Shown here piece after piece: positions 5,489 to 14,259 of a stretch of 34,426 bases of DNA. The DNA lies in assembly GCF_009494395.1 (NCBI RefSeq), contig NZ_VZCB01000031.1, forward strand, positions 1 to 34,426, written 5' to 3'. The notes under the pieces are model-generated. The model was not told where the DNA came from. It saw nothing but the letters and a program-made list of their open reading frames with translations, and made no database searches. The number at the start of each line of letters is the position of its first letter. The first letter of the stretch is position 1. Position numbers and translations under genes: made by a program. Origin of the DNA: Segatella copri. GTDB taxonomy: Bacteria; Bacteroidota; Bacteroidia; Bacteroidales; Bacteroidaceae.

Positions 5489-7816
5489 TTATTTCTTACG
5501 ACCTCTGGTTTTTGGCTCAGGAGCTTCCTTGATGATGGTCATGCATTCGTCATAGCTGAGAGCTTCAACGTTTTCCTGCTTTGCCTTAGGAATGCGATAG
5601 TTCTTTCCATCATAGGCAATGTATGGACCGTAACGGCCATTCAGGAGTTCCAGCTTGTCGTCTTCCTCGAAGGTCTTGATATGACGCTTTTCCTCGTTGG
5701 AGCGCTTTTCCTGGATGAGTTCGATAGCTCTTTCCAAAGTAATGGTCAGTGGATCATCTTCCTTAGGAATGGCTACATACTTGCGGTTGTGGAGCACGTA
5801 TGGACCGAAACGGCCGGCACCGATGGTAACGGTAGTGCCTTCAAACTCACCAACTTCTCTTGGTAACTTAAAGAGCTCCAGCGCTTCGTCCAGCGTAATG
5901 GTCTCGATACTCTTGTCGGAAGGCAATTGGGCAAACAGAGGCTTGTCTTTATCGTCTGCACTTCCAATTTGTGCCACAGGACCGAAACGGCCTATCTTTA
6001 CGTATACAGGACGTCCTGTCTTAGGATCCTTGCCCAGTTCGCGTTCGCCGGCTTTGTGCTCGCTGCGTGCATTCATGACTTCTTTCACTTCTGGCTCAAA
6101 GCTCTTGTCGAAGTCTTTCATCCATTTGTTCCATTCAGTCTTTCCTGCAGCAATATCATCAAACTTCTGCTCTACGTTTGCTGTAAAGTTATAGTCCATG
6201 ATGCTAGGGAAGTTGGCAATCAGGAAGTCATTTACCACGATGCCGATATCTGTAGGGAGGAGCTTGCCCTTCTCCGAACCAGCCATTTCCTTCTTGGTTT
6301 TCTGGGTAACCTTGATACCCTTCAGGGAATCTACAGTAAATGAACGTTCCACGCCCTGCTTGTCTCCCTTCACCACGTATTCACGCTGCTGGATGGTACT
6401 GATGGTTGGAGCATAGGTTGATGGACGGCCGATGCCTAAGTCTTCCAGTTTCTTGACGAGGCTGGCCTCTGTATATCTTGCAGGAGCCAGAGAGAATTTC
6501 TCTGTAGCAATAATCTCACGGCGCTGCAAAGCATCGCCTTCTTTCATGGCAGGCAGGAGATGAGTTGCATCTTCTGCATTTTCATCCTCATCAGTTGATT
6601 CACGATAAACCTTGAGGAAACCATCGAAAGAAACAACTTCGCCATTGGCAATGAACTTCTCTTTTGCATTGTCGATATTGATGGTAATGGTTGTCTTTTC
6701 AATCAACGCATCTGCCATTTGTGATGCGAGTGTACGCTTCCAGATCAGTTCATACAGACGCTTTTCCTGACTGGTTCCATCGATGCTTGTCTCGCTCATG
6801 TATGTTGGGCGGATAGCCTCGTGAGCCTCCTGTGCTCCCTTTGAGCTAGTATGATAGGTTCGTGGCTTGCTATATTCGTTGCCGTAAACCTTGATAATCT
6901 CATCCTTGCTTGCATTGGTACATAGGGTAGAGAGGTTTACGCTATCGGTACGCATGTAGGTGATTCGTCCACTCTCGTATAGGCGCTGTGCTACCATCAT
7001 GGTCTGGCTTACGGTGAAGCTGAGCTTGCGGGCAGCTTCCTGCTGCAAGGTTGAGGTGGTAAAAGGTGGCGCCGGTGTACGCTTCAGTGGCTTCTTGCTC
7101 ACTGTTTCTACAGAGAAGTTGGCGTCCTTACACTTCTCCAGGAAGGTTTCCACTTCTTCATGGGTTTTGAAACGCTGGTCAAGTTCAGCCTTCACCTCTG
7201 TAGCTCCACCATTCTCATTGATGAGGGCGAAGATGGCGTTGACGCGGTAGTATGGTTCGCTCTTGAACTTCTGAATCTCACGCTCACGTTCTACAATCAG
7301 ACGTACGGCAACGCTCTGTACACGGCCGGCAGAGAGTGCAGGCTTCACCTTTCTCCACAATACAGGCGAAAGCTTGAAACCTACCAGGCGGTCGAGTACA
7401 CGGCGGGCCTGCTGGGCATTCACCAGGTTCATGTCCAGATGTCGTGGGTGCTCAATAGCGTCCAAGATGGCAGGTTTGGTAATTTCATGGAAGACGATAC
7501 GGCTTGTCTTCTCCTCATCCAATCCGAGAACTTCGCAAAGGTGCCAGCTGATGGCTTCTCCCTCGCGGTCCTCATCGGATGCTAACCAAATCTTCTTGGC
7601 TTGCTTCGCTGTAGCTTTTAATTCTGTGACGAGTTTTTTCTTCTCCTCTGGAATCTCATAACAAGGTTCCATGGACTTCTCGTCTATACTGAGTTCCTTC
7701 TTCTTCAGGTCACGGATATGACCGTAAGAAGACATTACTTTAAAGTCTTTACCTAAAAACTCTTCGATTTTCTTGGCCTTTGCAGGGCTCTCGACGATTA
7801 CTAAATTTTCTTGCAT
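5489..7816 (-). CDS. topA: DNA topoisomerase I (type IA)
   Basis: Relaxes negative supercoils by single-strand passage. The 775-residue protein opens with the TOPRIM domain (NLVIVESPAKAKKIEEFLG; acidic motif ASDEDREGEAISWHL). The catalytic tyrosine is about Y287 in GRITYMRTDSVNLS, and the family motifs RRVLDRLVGFKLSPVLW, AGRVQSVAVRLIVERE and LEDLGIGRPSTYAPTIS are intact. The C-terminal third has no zinc-ribbon cysteines; it carries three divergent repeats of the type GRFGPYV (GRFGPVAQIG, GRFGPYVLHN, GRYGPYIAYDG), the topoisomerase C-terminal repeat common in Bacteroidota and other phyla. The Lys/Arg-rich end (TRGRKK) is typical. It is the first gene of a run that continues with aroK, speA and argB. 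Confidence 0.96.
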   Translation of the reverse strand: MQENLVIVESPAKAKKIEEFLGKDFKVMSSYGHIRDLKKKELSIDEKSMEPCYEIPEEKKKLVTELKATAKQAKKIWLASDEDREGEAISWHLCEVLGLDEEKTSRIVFHEITKPAILDAIEHPRHLDMNLVNAQQARRVLDRLVGFKLSPVLWRKVKPALSAGRVQSVAVRLIVEREREIQKFKSEPYYRVNAIFALINENGGATEVKAELDQRFKTHEEVETFLEKCKDANFSVETVSKKPLKRTPAPPFTTSTLQQEAARKLSFTVSQTMMVAQRLYESGRITYMRTDSVNLSTLCTNASKDEIIKVYGNEYSKPRTYHTSSKGAQEAHEAIRPTYMSETSIDGTSQEKRLYELIWKRTLASQMADALIEKTTITINIDNAKEKFIANGEVVSFDGFLKVYRESTDEDENAEDATHLLPAMKEGDALQRREIIATEKFSLAPARYTEASLVKKLEDLGIGRPSTYAPTISTIQQREYVVKGDKQGVERSFTVDSLKGIKVTQKTKKEMAGSEKGKLLPTDIGIVVNDFLIANFPSIMDYNFTANVEQKFDDIAAGKTEWNKWMKDFDKSFEPEVKEVMNARSEHKAGERELGKDPKTGRPVYVKIGRFGPVAQIGSADDKDKPLFAQLPSDKSIETITLDEALELFKLPREVGEFEGTTVTIGAGRFGPYVLHNRKYVAIPKEDDPLTITLERAIELIQEKRSNEEKRHIKTFEEDDKLELLNGRYGPYIAYDGKNYRIPKAKQENVEALSYDECMTIIKEAPEPKTRGRKK

Positions 7817-7844
7817 ACGCTTCTACACAATTTCTTTTGGTCTG

Positions 7845-7852
7845 CAAAAGTA
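7845..7852 (-). promoter_or_regulatory. Candidate promoter -7 element of topA
   Basis: On the minus strand TACTTTTG (7852-7845) matches TAnnTTTG and lies about 29 bases before the topA ATG. The -33 position has no TTTG, so support is partial. Confidence 0.45.
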
Positions 7853-7921
7853 AATAAACTTTTTGCTTATACCTTATTATATAGCGATTTTTTTAGTTTT
7901 TTAAATGTTTCGGGGCTTTTT

Positions 7922-8455
7922 TCATTCTTTCGTCTTGTGTTTTGCAAGAAATTTGATGACTCCTTGTCTTACGGAACCTAATCCGAACTCTTCGGGATGG
8001 ATGGCTTTAAGAGGAATCCAATAGGACTCTTCTGCATCGTCCATTGCTTCAACGTGAGAGAGGTCTTTTACCTTGACAATGTAGAACATATCAAGGGTGT
8101 GGACCAGAAAGCCGGAGTAAAGGTAGAGGTTGGGGATGCTGAACTGATAGTTTACTTCTATGGTGTCAAGCCCAGTTTCCTCTTTTACTTCTCTTGCCAC
8201 GCCTTCTTCTCCGGTTTCGTCCATGTCGACAAAACCACCAGGCAGGTCGAGGGTTCCCTTGGCAGGCTCGTTCTTTCTGCGAACTACCAGAAGCTCGTCT
8301 TTCTCGTTGAGGATGAAGGCTACTGTGGCGCTGCTAGGGTTGAGATAGTAGGAGAATCCGCAGTCTTTGCATTTCTTGCTCTTGATGTTGTTGATTTCGA
8401 AGTTCGGGGATCCGCAAACGGGGCAAAACTTGAATTTATCTAATACGTGACTCAT
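7922..8455 (-). CDS. NUDIX hydrolase with N-terminal zinc ribbon
   Basis: A 177-residue cytoplasmic hydrolase of a nucleoside-diphosphate-linked substrate that cannot be named from sequence. Near the N terminus a four-cysteine zinc ribbon is visible (FCPVCGSPNFE then KKCKDCGF). The NUDIX box is complete and canonical: GGFVDMDETGEEGVAREV followed by KEETGLD, with all catalytic glutamates. The ribbon-NUDIX arrangement recalls NudC-type NADH/RNA decapping enzymes, but the protein is shorter and lacks the longer NudC N-terminal domain, so an ADP-ribose or general housecleaning role is as likely. The gene is separated from the upstream esterase by a strong hairpin, and from topA by about 105 bases. 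Confidence 0.85.
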   Translation of the reverse strand: MSHVLDKFKFCPVCGSPNFEINNIKSKKCKDCGFSYYLNPSSATVAFILNEKDELLVVRRKNEPAKGTLDLPGGFVDMDETGEEGVAREVKEETGLDTIEVNYQFSIPNLYLYSGFLVHTLDMFYIVKVKDLSHVEAMDDAEESYWIPLKAIHPEEFGLGSVRQGVIKFLAKHKTKE

Positions 8456-8471
8456 AATGTATATATTAAAG

Positions 8472-8508
8472 AACGGTCGGTCTTTGGATTAATCAAAGAT
8501 CGACCGTT
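8472..8508 (-). terminator. Terminator-like hairpin after the esterase gene
   Basis: AACGGTCGGTCTTTG (8472-8486) pairs with CAAAGATCGACCGTT (8494-8508), 15 bases with one wobble pair and a 7-base loop. On the minus strand it follows the esterase stop by about 10 bases and precedes CTTTAATAT, a weak U-tract. It also occupies the leader of the NUDIX gene. Confidence 0.6.
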
Positions 8509-8518
8509 ATGTTGTTGA

Positions 8519-9976
8519 TTACCAGTTGTCTGTACGGAAAGGGAAGAGCGGAAGTCCACCGGCATTGGCCATGTTGCCAAGCTGGAAATTGCGGAAGCAA
8601 TAGCGCAAAGCCACAGGCTTCTTTACCTCTGGGCTGGTTACGATGATGCACTCGTTCCATCCGTCGTTGCCACCTTCCTGCCAGAAATGCTTGGCTGTGG
8701 CAGGGTGGAATACCTTGTCTTCGCCTGCTACCTCGAAGCCCTTGATGCCTTCAAAACGGTTATAGGCTCCGTAGGTGTTGTCGAAGTGAACCTTCACGGT
8801 GTCGCCTACTATCTTCATCTCCTTGAAGGTCATGCTCTCATTGAAGAGTCCCTTCACACCGTAGGTCTTGCTGAGCGCCTGGAGGGCAAGACGCTCGCCC
8901 ACAGGCTGTTTCTGGCAAGGGTGGATCTGCTCCACCTCGTATGGATAAACCAGATCTTCGGTGCACACGATGCCGCTGTTAGGAATCACCTTGGCTGCGT
9001 TAAACTGCTGCTCGCGGAGTCTTGGTCCCCAGTCGCCATTGACATCGCCATTATGATATGGTGCTATCTGAACGAAGTAGAATGGTAACTCTCCTTGTTT
9101 GAAATCACGACGCCACTGGGCAACAAGGTCGGCAAGGCGCTGGGTGTATTGTCCTGCTGGGTCGCCAACGTTAGAACAGCCCTGGTAGAAGAGAATGCCC
9201 TTTACACTGTAGTTGAGGATTGGATGGAAGGTTCCGTTGCCCCAGAGAAGAGGGTAGAGGAAGTCCCACTTGAACTTAGGATTCTTCGTCATCTTGATGG
9301 AATCGAGATCTTCCTTCGTGTTCTTCTTCAGATAGTCACGGTCGAGCCAGCTCTCAACTCGGCTTCCGCCCTTGTTCGCCATCACCAGTCCCACAGGCAC
9401 ATTTAGCGCCTTGTTTGCCACCTGCGCAAAGAAATAGCCGGTGGCAGAAGCATCGCCTACCGTCTCTGGATTGATGGCCTTCCATTCGCAGTTGGCGTCA
9501 TCAAGAGGCTTGCTGCTCATCACGCTAGGAATCTTTACGTAGTGAACGCCCTTGTACTGATTGGCTTCAAGTACCACCTTGTTGTATCCTTCAACAGGAC
9601 AGTTGCCGAATCCCTTTACGGGCATCTCCATGTTGCTCTGACCTGCACAAACCCAAACTTCGCCTGCAAGAACATTGTTGATGGTAGTCTTTTCTCCATC
9701 ATCAAATGTAATGGAGAGCGGGGTGTAGCTGGCCTTGGGTGTCAAGACTTTGACTGCCCATTTGCCGTCTTTCCCTGTTTTTGTAGAATAAACTCTGGAA
9801 GACCACGAAGTGTTTACCTTTACCGTTGTGCCTGGCTTATCCCAGCCCCAAAGGTTGGCTTCTGAATCTTGCTGGATAATCATGTTGTCACCTAAGATAT
9901 GTGGCAACTTTACTTTTGCCTGTGCTCCTGTCGTGATAAGAGCCAAAGCTGCTAATGCTAAAAATTTCTTATTCAT
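8519..9976 (-). CDS. Secreted sialate O-acetylesterase-like SGNH hydrolase
   Basis: A 485-residue exported carbohydrate esterase of the sialate O-acetylesterase family, which removes acetyl groups from glycans (sialic acids or plant polysaccharides). A cleavable signal peptide is clear (MNKKFLALAALALITTGAQA, residues 1-20). A beta-rich N-terminal domain (about 21-105) precedes the hydrolase domain. The nucleophile is probably S114 in VCAGQSNMEMP, the SGNH block I equivalent; NKGGSRVESWL and FYQGCSNVGDP supply later blocks, and the catalytic His is expected in EQIHPCQKQPVGERLALQAL. The single gene sits between a TlpA-like lipoprotein and the NUDIX gene, not in a recognisable polysaccharide utilisation locus. 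The actual substrate is unknown; with the GH28 enzyme in the window, plant cell-wall acetyl esters are a reasonable alternative to sialate. Confidence 0.85.
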   Translation of the reverse strand: MNKKFLALAALALITTGAQAKVKLPHILGDNMIIQQDSEANLWGWDKPGTTVKVNTSWSSRVYSTKTGKDGKWAVKVLTPKASYTPLSITFDDGEKTTINNVLAGEVWVCAGQSNMEMPVKGFGNCPVEGYNKVVLEANQYKGVHYVKIPSVMSSKPLDDANCEWKAINPETVGDASATGYFFAQVANKALNVPVGLVMANKGGSRVESWLDRDYLKKNTKEDLDSIKMTKNPKFKWDFLYPLLWGNGTFHPILNYSVKGILFYQGCSNVGDPAGQYTQRLADLVAQWRRDFKQGELPFYFVQIAPYHNGDVNGDWGPRLREQQFNAAKVIPNSGIVCTEDLVYPYEVEQIHPCQKQPVGERLALQALSKTYGVKGLFNESMTFKEMKIVGDTVKVHFDNTYGAYNRFEGIKGFEVAGEDKVFHPATAKHFWQEGGNDGWNECIIVTSPEVKKPVALRYCFRNFQLGNMANAGGLPLFPFRTDNW

Positions 9977-10044
9977 TTTTTAGTGTTTAAAGTTTATTGT
10001 TGTTTATAAATTGTCTTTATCTTATAGAGCGAAATCTATAGCTT

Positions 10045-10119
10045 GAAGTTTAAGTTTGGAAGCTGGAAAAACTTTTCAGACTTTCAAACTTAAACTTCTG
10101 ATTACCTATATATTATAGG
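10045..10119. repeat. Long hairpin plus AT palindrome after the TlpA-like gene
   Basis: GAAGTTTAAGTTTG (10045-10058) and CAAACTTAAACTTC (10085-10098) are perfect 14-base reverse complements, and the interior (CTGGAAAA against TTTTCAG) continues the pairing, giving a roughly 54-base hairpin. Next comes CCTATATATTATAGG (10105-10119), which contains the TlpA stop codon and is nearly identical to the palindrome at 271-285. No T-run follows on the minus strand, so classic termination is not shown. Confidence 0.5.
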
Positions 10120-11291
10120 AGATTTTTGATGGCTGCGTCTAAGTCCTTGATCTGAGCATCGCGAGCCTGCAAGGTGTTGTTTCTGTCAATGAGGAAGAAG
10201 GTTGGGATGCTTTGTACATTATATAAAGTCAAGCTTTTCCCCTGAATACCATTCTCGTCGCGTACACTAATCCATGGAAGGGCTGCTGTAGACGTTTTCC
10301 AGAAGTGTTCGTCCGGGTCTACTGATACCTGATAGATTTCCAGTCCGGCAGCATGGTACTTGTTGTAGAGTTCGCGGAGCATCATGATACGCTTGGTACT
10401 TTCGCTACTTGCGAAGGCATGGAAATCGAGCAATACTACCTTGCCCTTGAGGTCAGAGAGACGGCGTATCTGTCCCTGATTGTCCTGTAAGGCAAGTTCT
10501 ATGCAGCCGTTAACCTGTACCTTGCTGGCGTCAATCTTTTGCTGAGCCATCTGGTTTTCTATGATGCGGATATCCTTCATTCCTTCGATGGCGATATTGT
10601 GCAGGTTCTTGCCACGCTCTGCGCCTGGGTAATAAGTGTCCCAGCTGGTAGCTACGGCGGCGAACACCTTCACGTCTTCCTTGTTGTTGCGCGGATTGAA
10701 TATGAGGGAATTCGTATTGCCGAGCTGGATAGTCTGGAAGAGAGCATAGTAAGATGAAGCCTGCATAGGAGCCTTGAAGATATAGTTCCTCTTGATATCT
10801 TGCTTGTAATCGTTCAGCATGCGGGCCACGATGACATCTACTGAGTCAACACCGATATTCGGATTCTTAACGATGCCGTTGATGTTGCTCTGCAGCAACA
10901 TCTGCTTGAGTGACAATTCCTTGATGGTATTGCAGTTCTCTGAACCTTCTACCTCATACTTGTAACTCATCTGCGGATAAGCTGCCTTTACTGTAACAGT
11001 CTCAGTAGAGTCGATGCTGAGGTTGATGGTCTGGTTGGCGATGCGGAGTCGGTAGAATTCTGGAGTGATAGAATCCATTGCGTTTTCCTGGAAGTCGAAA
11101 GTACCATCTTCGCCCAGTTTTACGGAGTCTATTTTTACAGGGCCGTTAAGACTGATATTCTCTAGATAGAGCATAGAGTCCTTTGCCTCGGTAATATTAC
11201 CGTTGATATGAAATTTCTTGTTGTTACAAGAAGTTAAAGCCAGGGCAGCGACCATAATCACTGCTGCTGAATAGAGTTTAGTTATCTTCAT
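10113..11291 (-). CDS. TlpA-like thioredoxin-fold lipoprotein lacking the CxxC cysteines
   Basis: A 392-residue exported lipoprotein with the DUF4369 plus thioredoxin/AhpC-TSA architecture common in Bacteroidota. The ATG at 11291 is chosen because it gives a proper lipoprotein signal (MKITKLYSAAVIMVAALALT then SC, lipobox Cys about residue 22). The DUF4369 beta domain spans about residues 25-115 (FHINGNITEAKDSMLYLENI). The thioredoxin fold begins near 275 (LKGKVVLLDFHAF) and ends with the cis-Pro region SIPTFFLIDRN. The expected WCxxC is replaced by ASSES: both active-site positions (about S295 and S298) are serine. The mature fold has no other cysteine pair placed to substitute. It therefore should not be a thiol oxidoreductase; a binding or scaffold role is possible. 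It is transcribed divergently from pnp. Confidence 0.88.
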   Translation of the reverse strand: MKITKLYSAAVIMVAALALTSCNNKKFHINGNITEAKDSMLYLENISLNGPVKIDSVKLGEDGTFDFQENAMDSITPEFYRLRIANQTINLSIDSTETVTVKAAYPQMSYKYEVEGSENCNTIKELSLKQMLLQSNINGIVKNPNIGVDSVDVIVARMLNDYKQDIKRNYIFKAPMQASSYYALFQTIQLGNTNSLIFNPRNNKEDVKVFAAVATSWDTYYPGAERGKNLHNIAIEGMKDIRIIENQMAQQKIDASKVQVNGCIELALQDNQGQIRRLSDLKGKVVLLDFHAFASSESTKRIMMLRELYNKYHAAGLEIYQVSVDPDEHFWKTSTAALPWISVRDENGIQGKSLTLYNVQSIPTFFLIDRNNTLQARDAQIKDLDAAIKNLL

Positions 11292-11321
11292 GAATTTATG
11301 ATTTTGCAAAATTATCGACTG

Positions 11322-11329
11322 CAAAGGTA
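11322..11329 (-). promoter_or_regulatory. Candidate promoter of the TlpA-like gene
   Basis: TACCTTTG on the minus strand (11329-11322) matches the Bacteroidota -7 element and lies about 30 bases before the chosen ATG, supporting the 11291 start over the upstream in-frame ATG at 11324, which would overlap this element. The -33 match is weak. Confidence 0.5.
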
Positions 11330-11401
11330 GTAATAAAATTGGTAATAATGCATCTTAGATAGATAAAATATTTAAAAAAGTTGAAAATAGTTGCTCATTT
11401 A

Positions 11402-11433
11402 TTCGTTTATTAATTATTAAAGAGGTATCTTTG
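11402..11433 (+). promoter_or_regulatory. Candidate promoter of pnp
   Basis: TATCTTTG (11426-11433) is a perfect TAnnTTTG -7 element; TTCG at 11402-11405, 20 bases upstream, is a one-mismatch -33 element. This gives a pnp leader of about 45 bases. Confidence 0.6.
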
Positions 11434-11485
11434 CACCGTTTTAGATATTTTAGATGTTAGACAAAACAATAAGTTTTTAATTTAG

Positions 11486-13810
11486 ATGAACGTAATTACA
11501 AAAAGTGTTCAGTTGCCTGATGGAAGAACCATCACAATTGAGACCGGAAAAGTTGCAAAACAGGCTGATGGTGCTGCGGTTCTCCGCATGGGTAACACAG
11601 TGCTTCTCGCAACTGTTTGTGCAGCAAAGGATGCAGTTCCGGGTACAGATTTCATGCCTTTGCAAGTAGATTACCGTGAGCAGTACAGTGCTGCTGGTCG
11701 TTTCCCTGGTGGTTTCACTAAGCGCGAAGGCAAGGCTAGCGACGAGGAAATCCTTACCTCTCGCCTCGTGGACCGTGCTTTGCGTCCACTTTTCCCTTCT
11801 AACTACCATGCAGAAGTTTACGTACAGGTAATGTTGCTCTCAGCCGATGGCGTTGACCAGCCAGATGCCCTTGCAGGTTTCGCTGCTTCAGCTGCCATGG
11901 CTTGTTCAGATATTCCTTTCGAGCACTACATCTCTGAGGTTCGTGTAGCTCGTATCAATGGTGAGTATGTCGTTAACCCTACATTCCAGCAGATGGAAGA
12001 GGCTGACATGGATATCATGGTTGGTGCTACCAAGGACAATATCATGATGGTAGAAGGTGAGATGAAGGAAGTTTCTGAGCAGGATCTTATCGGTGCCCTC
12101 AAGGCTGCTGCCGAGGCTATCAAGCCTATGTGTGAGCTCCAGTATGAGTTGGCTAAGGAGAAGGGTACTGACGTGAAGCGTGAGTACGACCACGAGATCA
12201 ACGACGAGGAACTCCGTGAGCAGATTAAGTCTGAGCTTTACAAGCCTGCTTATGATATCAACCACCAGGCTTTGGAGAAGCATGCCCGTCAGGATGCTTT
12301 CGACAAGGTGTTGGCTGATTTCCTTGAGAAGTATGACGCAGCTCATTCTGATCTTTCTGAGGAAGACTTGGAGGAGAAGCACGCTGAGGCAACCCGCTAC
12401 TATGATGACGTAATGCGCGATGCTATGCGTCGTTGCATCCTCGATGAGGGCTTGCGTCTTGATGGCCGTGCTACTACAGATATCCGCCCTATCTGGTGTG
12501 AGGTATCTCCACTCCCAATGCCTCACGGTAGCGCTATCTTCCAGCGTGGTGAGACCATGTCTCTCTCTACATGTACTCTTGGTACAAAGATGGATGAGAA
12601 GCTTATCGACGGTGTGCTCGAGAAGAGCTACCAGCGCTTCCTCCTTCACTATAACTTCCCTCCATTCTCTACAGGTGAGGCTAAGGCTCAGCGCGGCGTA
12701 GGCCGTCGTGAGATTGGTCACGGTCACTTGGCATGGCGTGGTTTGAAGGGTCAGATTCCTGCTGACTTCCCTTACACAGTACGTTTGGTAAGCCAGATTC
12801 TCGAGTCTAACGGTTCTTCTTCTATGGCTACTGTTTGTGCCGGTACTCTCGCCCTGATGGATGCAGGTGTTCCTATGAAGAAGCCAGTTTCAGGTATTGC
12901 TATGGGTCTTATCAAGAACCCAGGTGAAGACAAGTACGCTATCCTCAGTGATATCCTCGGTGATGAGGACCACTTGGGTGACATGGACTTCAAGACCACT
13001 GGTACCCGCGATGGTTTGACCGCAACACAGATGGATATCAAGTGCGACGGTTTGAGCTTCGAGATTCTTGAGGAGGCTTTGATGCAGGCTAAGGCTGGTC
13101 GTGAGCATATCCTCAACTGCATGATGGAGACAATCTCTGAGCCACGTGCTGAGATGAAGCCACAGGTTCCACGTATCGTAGCATTCGATATTCCTAAGGA
13201 GTTCATCGGTGCTGTTATCGGCCCTGGTGGTAAGATTATCCAGCAGATGCAGGAGGATACTGGTGCTACTATCACTATCGAGGAGACTGATGGTAAGGGT
13301 CACGTACAGGTATCTGCTCCTAACAAGGATTCTATCGATGCAGCTTTGGCTAAGATTAAGGCTATCGTAGCTGTTCCTGAGGTTGGTGAGGTTTACGAGG
13401 GTACTGTCCGTTCTATCATGCCTTACGGTTGCTTCGTAGAGATTCTCCCTGGTAAGGATGGTTTGCTCCACATCTCTGAGATTGACTGGAAGCGTCTTGA
13501 GACAGTTGAAGAGGCTGGTATCAAGGAAGGCGACAAGATTAAGGTGAAGTTGATGGAGATTGATCCTAAGACTGGCAAGTACAAGCTCTCTCACCGTGTG
13601 TTGATGGAGAAGCCAGAGGGTTACGTAGAGCGTGAGCGTCGTCCACGTCCTGAGCGCGGTGAGCGTCGTGGCGGCCGTCGTGATGAGCGCCATGGTGAGG
13701 GTCGTGGTGAGCGTCCTGCTCGTCAGCCACGTCGTTATGAGCATCATAACGAAGAGCAGGCTCCAAAGGATTTTAATGATTCTTTGGACCATAACAATGA
13801 TGTAGAATAG
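11486..13810 (+). CDS. pnp: Polyribonucleotide nucleotidyltransferase (PNPase)
   Basis: Phosphorolytic 3'-5' exoribonuclease of mRNA turnover, trimeric and often part of a degradosome. The 774-residue protein has two RNase PH domains (first begins [20 protein letters not shown]; second includes [18 protein letters not shown] and [20 protein letters not shown]), the helical linker between, a KH domain from about residue 570 ([17 protein letters not shown]) and an S1 domain from about 633 ([19 protein letters not shown]). After the S1 domain the last ~70 residues form an Arg/Glu/Gly-rich tail with RGE and RGG-like repeats, then an acidic end. This tail is longer than in E. coli PNPase. The gene is monocistronic, with its own promoter and a strong terminator at 13834-13872. 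Confidence 0.97.
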   Translation: MNVITKSVQLPDGRTITIETGKVAKQADGAAVLRMGNTVLLATVCAAKDAVPGTDFMPLQVDYREQYSAAGRFPGGFTKREGKASDEEILTSRLVDRALRPLFPSNYHAEVYVQVMLLSADGVDQPDALAGFAASAAMACSDIPFEHYISEVRVARINGEYVVNPTFQQMEEADMDIMVGATKDNIMMVEGEMKEVSEQDLIGALKAAAEAIKPMCELQYELAKEKGTDVKREYDHEINDEELREQIKSELYKPAYDINHQALEKHARQDAFDKVLADFLEKYDAAHSDLSEEDLEEKHAEATRYYDDVMRDAMRRCILDEGLRLDGRATTDIRPIWCEVSPLPMPHGSAIFQRGETMSLSTCTLGTKMDEKLIDGVLEKSYQRFLLHYNFPPFSTGEAKAQRGVGRREIGHGHLAWRGLKGQIPADFPYTVRLVSQILESNGSSSMATVCAGTLALMDAGVPMKKPVSGIAMGLIKNPGEDKYAILSDILGDEDHLGDMDFKTTGTRDGLTATQMDIKCDGLSFEILEEALMQAKAGREHILNCMMETISEPRAEMKPQVPRIVAFDIPKEFIGAVIGPGGKIIQQMQEDTGATITIEETDGKGHVQVSAPNKDSIDAALAKIKAIVAVPEVGEVYEGTVRSIMPYGCFVEILPGKDGLLHISEIDWKRLETVEEAGIKEGDKIKVKLMEIDPKTGKYKLSHRVLMEKPEGYVERERRPRPERGERRGGRRDERHGEGRGERPARQPRRYEHHNEEQAPKDFNDSLDHNNDVE

Positions 13811-13833
13811 TACATTATAAGTGAAATATGTTA

Positions 13834-13872
13834 GGGTGCATCTTTTCCGAAAGGAGGAGATGCACCTTTTTT
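13834..13872 (+). terminator. Rho-independent terminator of pnp
   Basis: GGTGCATCT (13835-13843) pairs with AGATGCACC (13858-13866), followed immediately by TTTTTT. It lies 24 bases after the pnp stop codon. Confidence 0.9.
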
Positions 13873-13935
13873 ATGTCTTGATGGGTGTGGAGTGGTCTGT
13901 TATAGTTGAATGGAAAAGTATATTGGGAAATAGAT

Positions 13936-13974
13936 ACAAAAAAAAGAGTCATAAGATAAACTTATGACTCTTAT
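13936..13974 (-). terminator. Terminator of the tRNA-Asn transcript
   Basis: On the minus strand AAGAGTCATAAG (13972-13961) pairs with CTTATGACTCTT (13955-13944) around a 5-base loop, followed by a run of Ts. It starts a few bases beyond the tRNA 3' end. Confidence 0.88.
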
Positions 13975-13976
13975 TG

Positions 13977-14050
13977 CGCTTCAAGATGGGCTTGAACCAA
14001 CGACCCCCTGATTAACAGTCAGGTGCTCTAACCAACTGAGCTATTGAAGC
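13977..14050 (-). tRNA. tRNA-Asn (anticodon GTT)
   Basis: A 74-base cloverleaf without encoded CCA. The acceptor stem GCTTCAA/TTGAAGC is perfect with discriminator G. The D arm is GCTC-AGTTGGTTA-GAGC. The anticodon stem CCTGA/TCAGG holds loop CTGTTAA, giving anticodon GTT. The variable loop is GGGTC, and the T arm is GTTGG-TTCAAGC-CCATC, with one T-T mismatch at the second pair (positions 50/64). It has its own promoter and terminator. The mismatch is unusual but tolerable. Confidence 0.95.
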
Positions 14051-14091
14051 GTTTTTTGCATCAAGAACATAACGTTCCTTATTTGCGTGTG

Positions 14092-14123
14092 CAAAAGTAC
14101 TAACTTTTCTTCATTCAACCAAA
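14092..14123 (-). promoter_or_regulatory. Promoter of tRNA-Asn
   Basis: On the minus strand TTTG (14123-14120), 20 bases, then TACTTTTG (14099-14092): a full match to the Bacteroidota primary sigma consensus. Transcription would begin about 35 bases before the tRNA 5' end. Confidence 0.8.
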
Positions 14124-14224
14124 TTTTTCTCTAACTTTTTTTATTTTTTTCTTAAAAAAGTGCATTTTTGAGCAGTTTTCACTACTTTTTGCATCAAAGA
14201 TGGCGGTTTTCAAGAAGAAATGAG

Positions 14225-14232
14225 TAATTTTG
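14225..14232 (+). promoter_or_regulatory. Candidate promoter of the S41 protease gene
   Basis: TAATTTTG matches the -7 element 28 bases before the ATG. No good -33 element is seen at the usual distance. Confidence 0.45.
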
Positions 14233-14259
14233 TGGGCGAATATATAATACAATAAAATA

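Noticed and set aside
10045..10098. Classic Rho-independent terminator for the TlpA-like gene
   Set aside because: The hairpin is long but no T-run follows on the minus strand, so it is listed only as a hairpin.
11906..13792. Two long minus-strand frames (273 and 300 codons) opposite pnp
   Set aside because: Same reasoning: shadows of pnp with no recognisable content.
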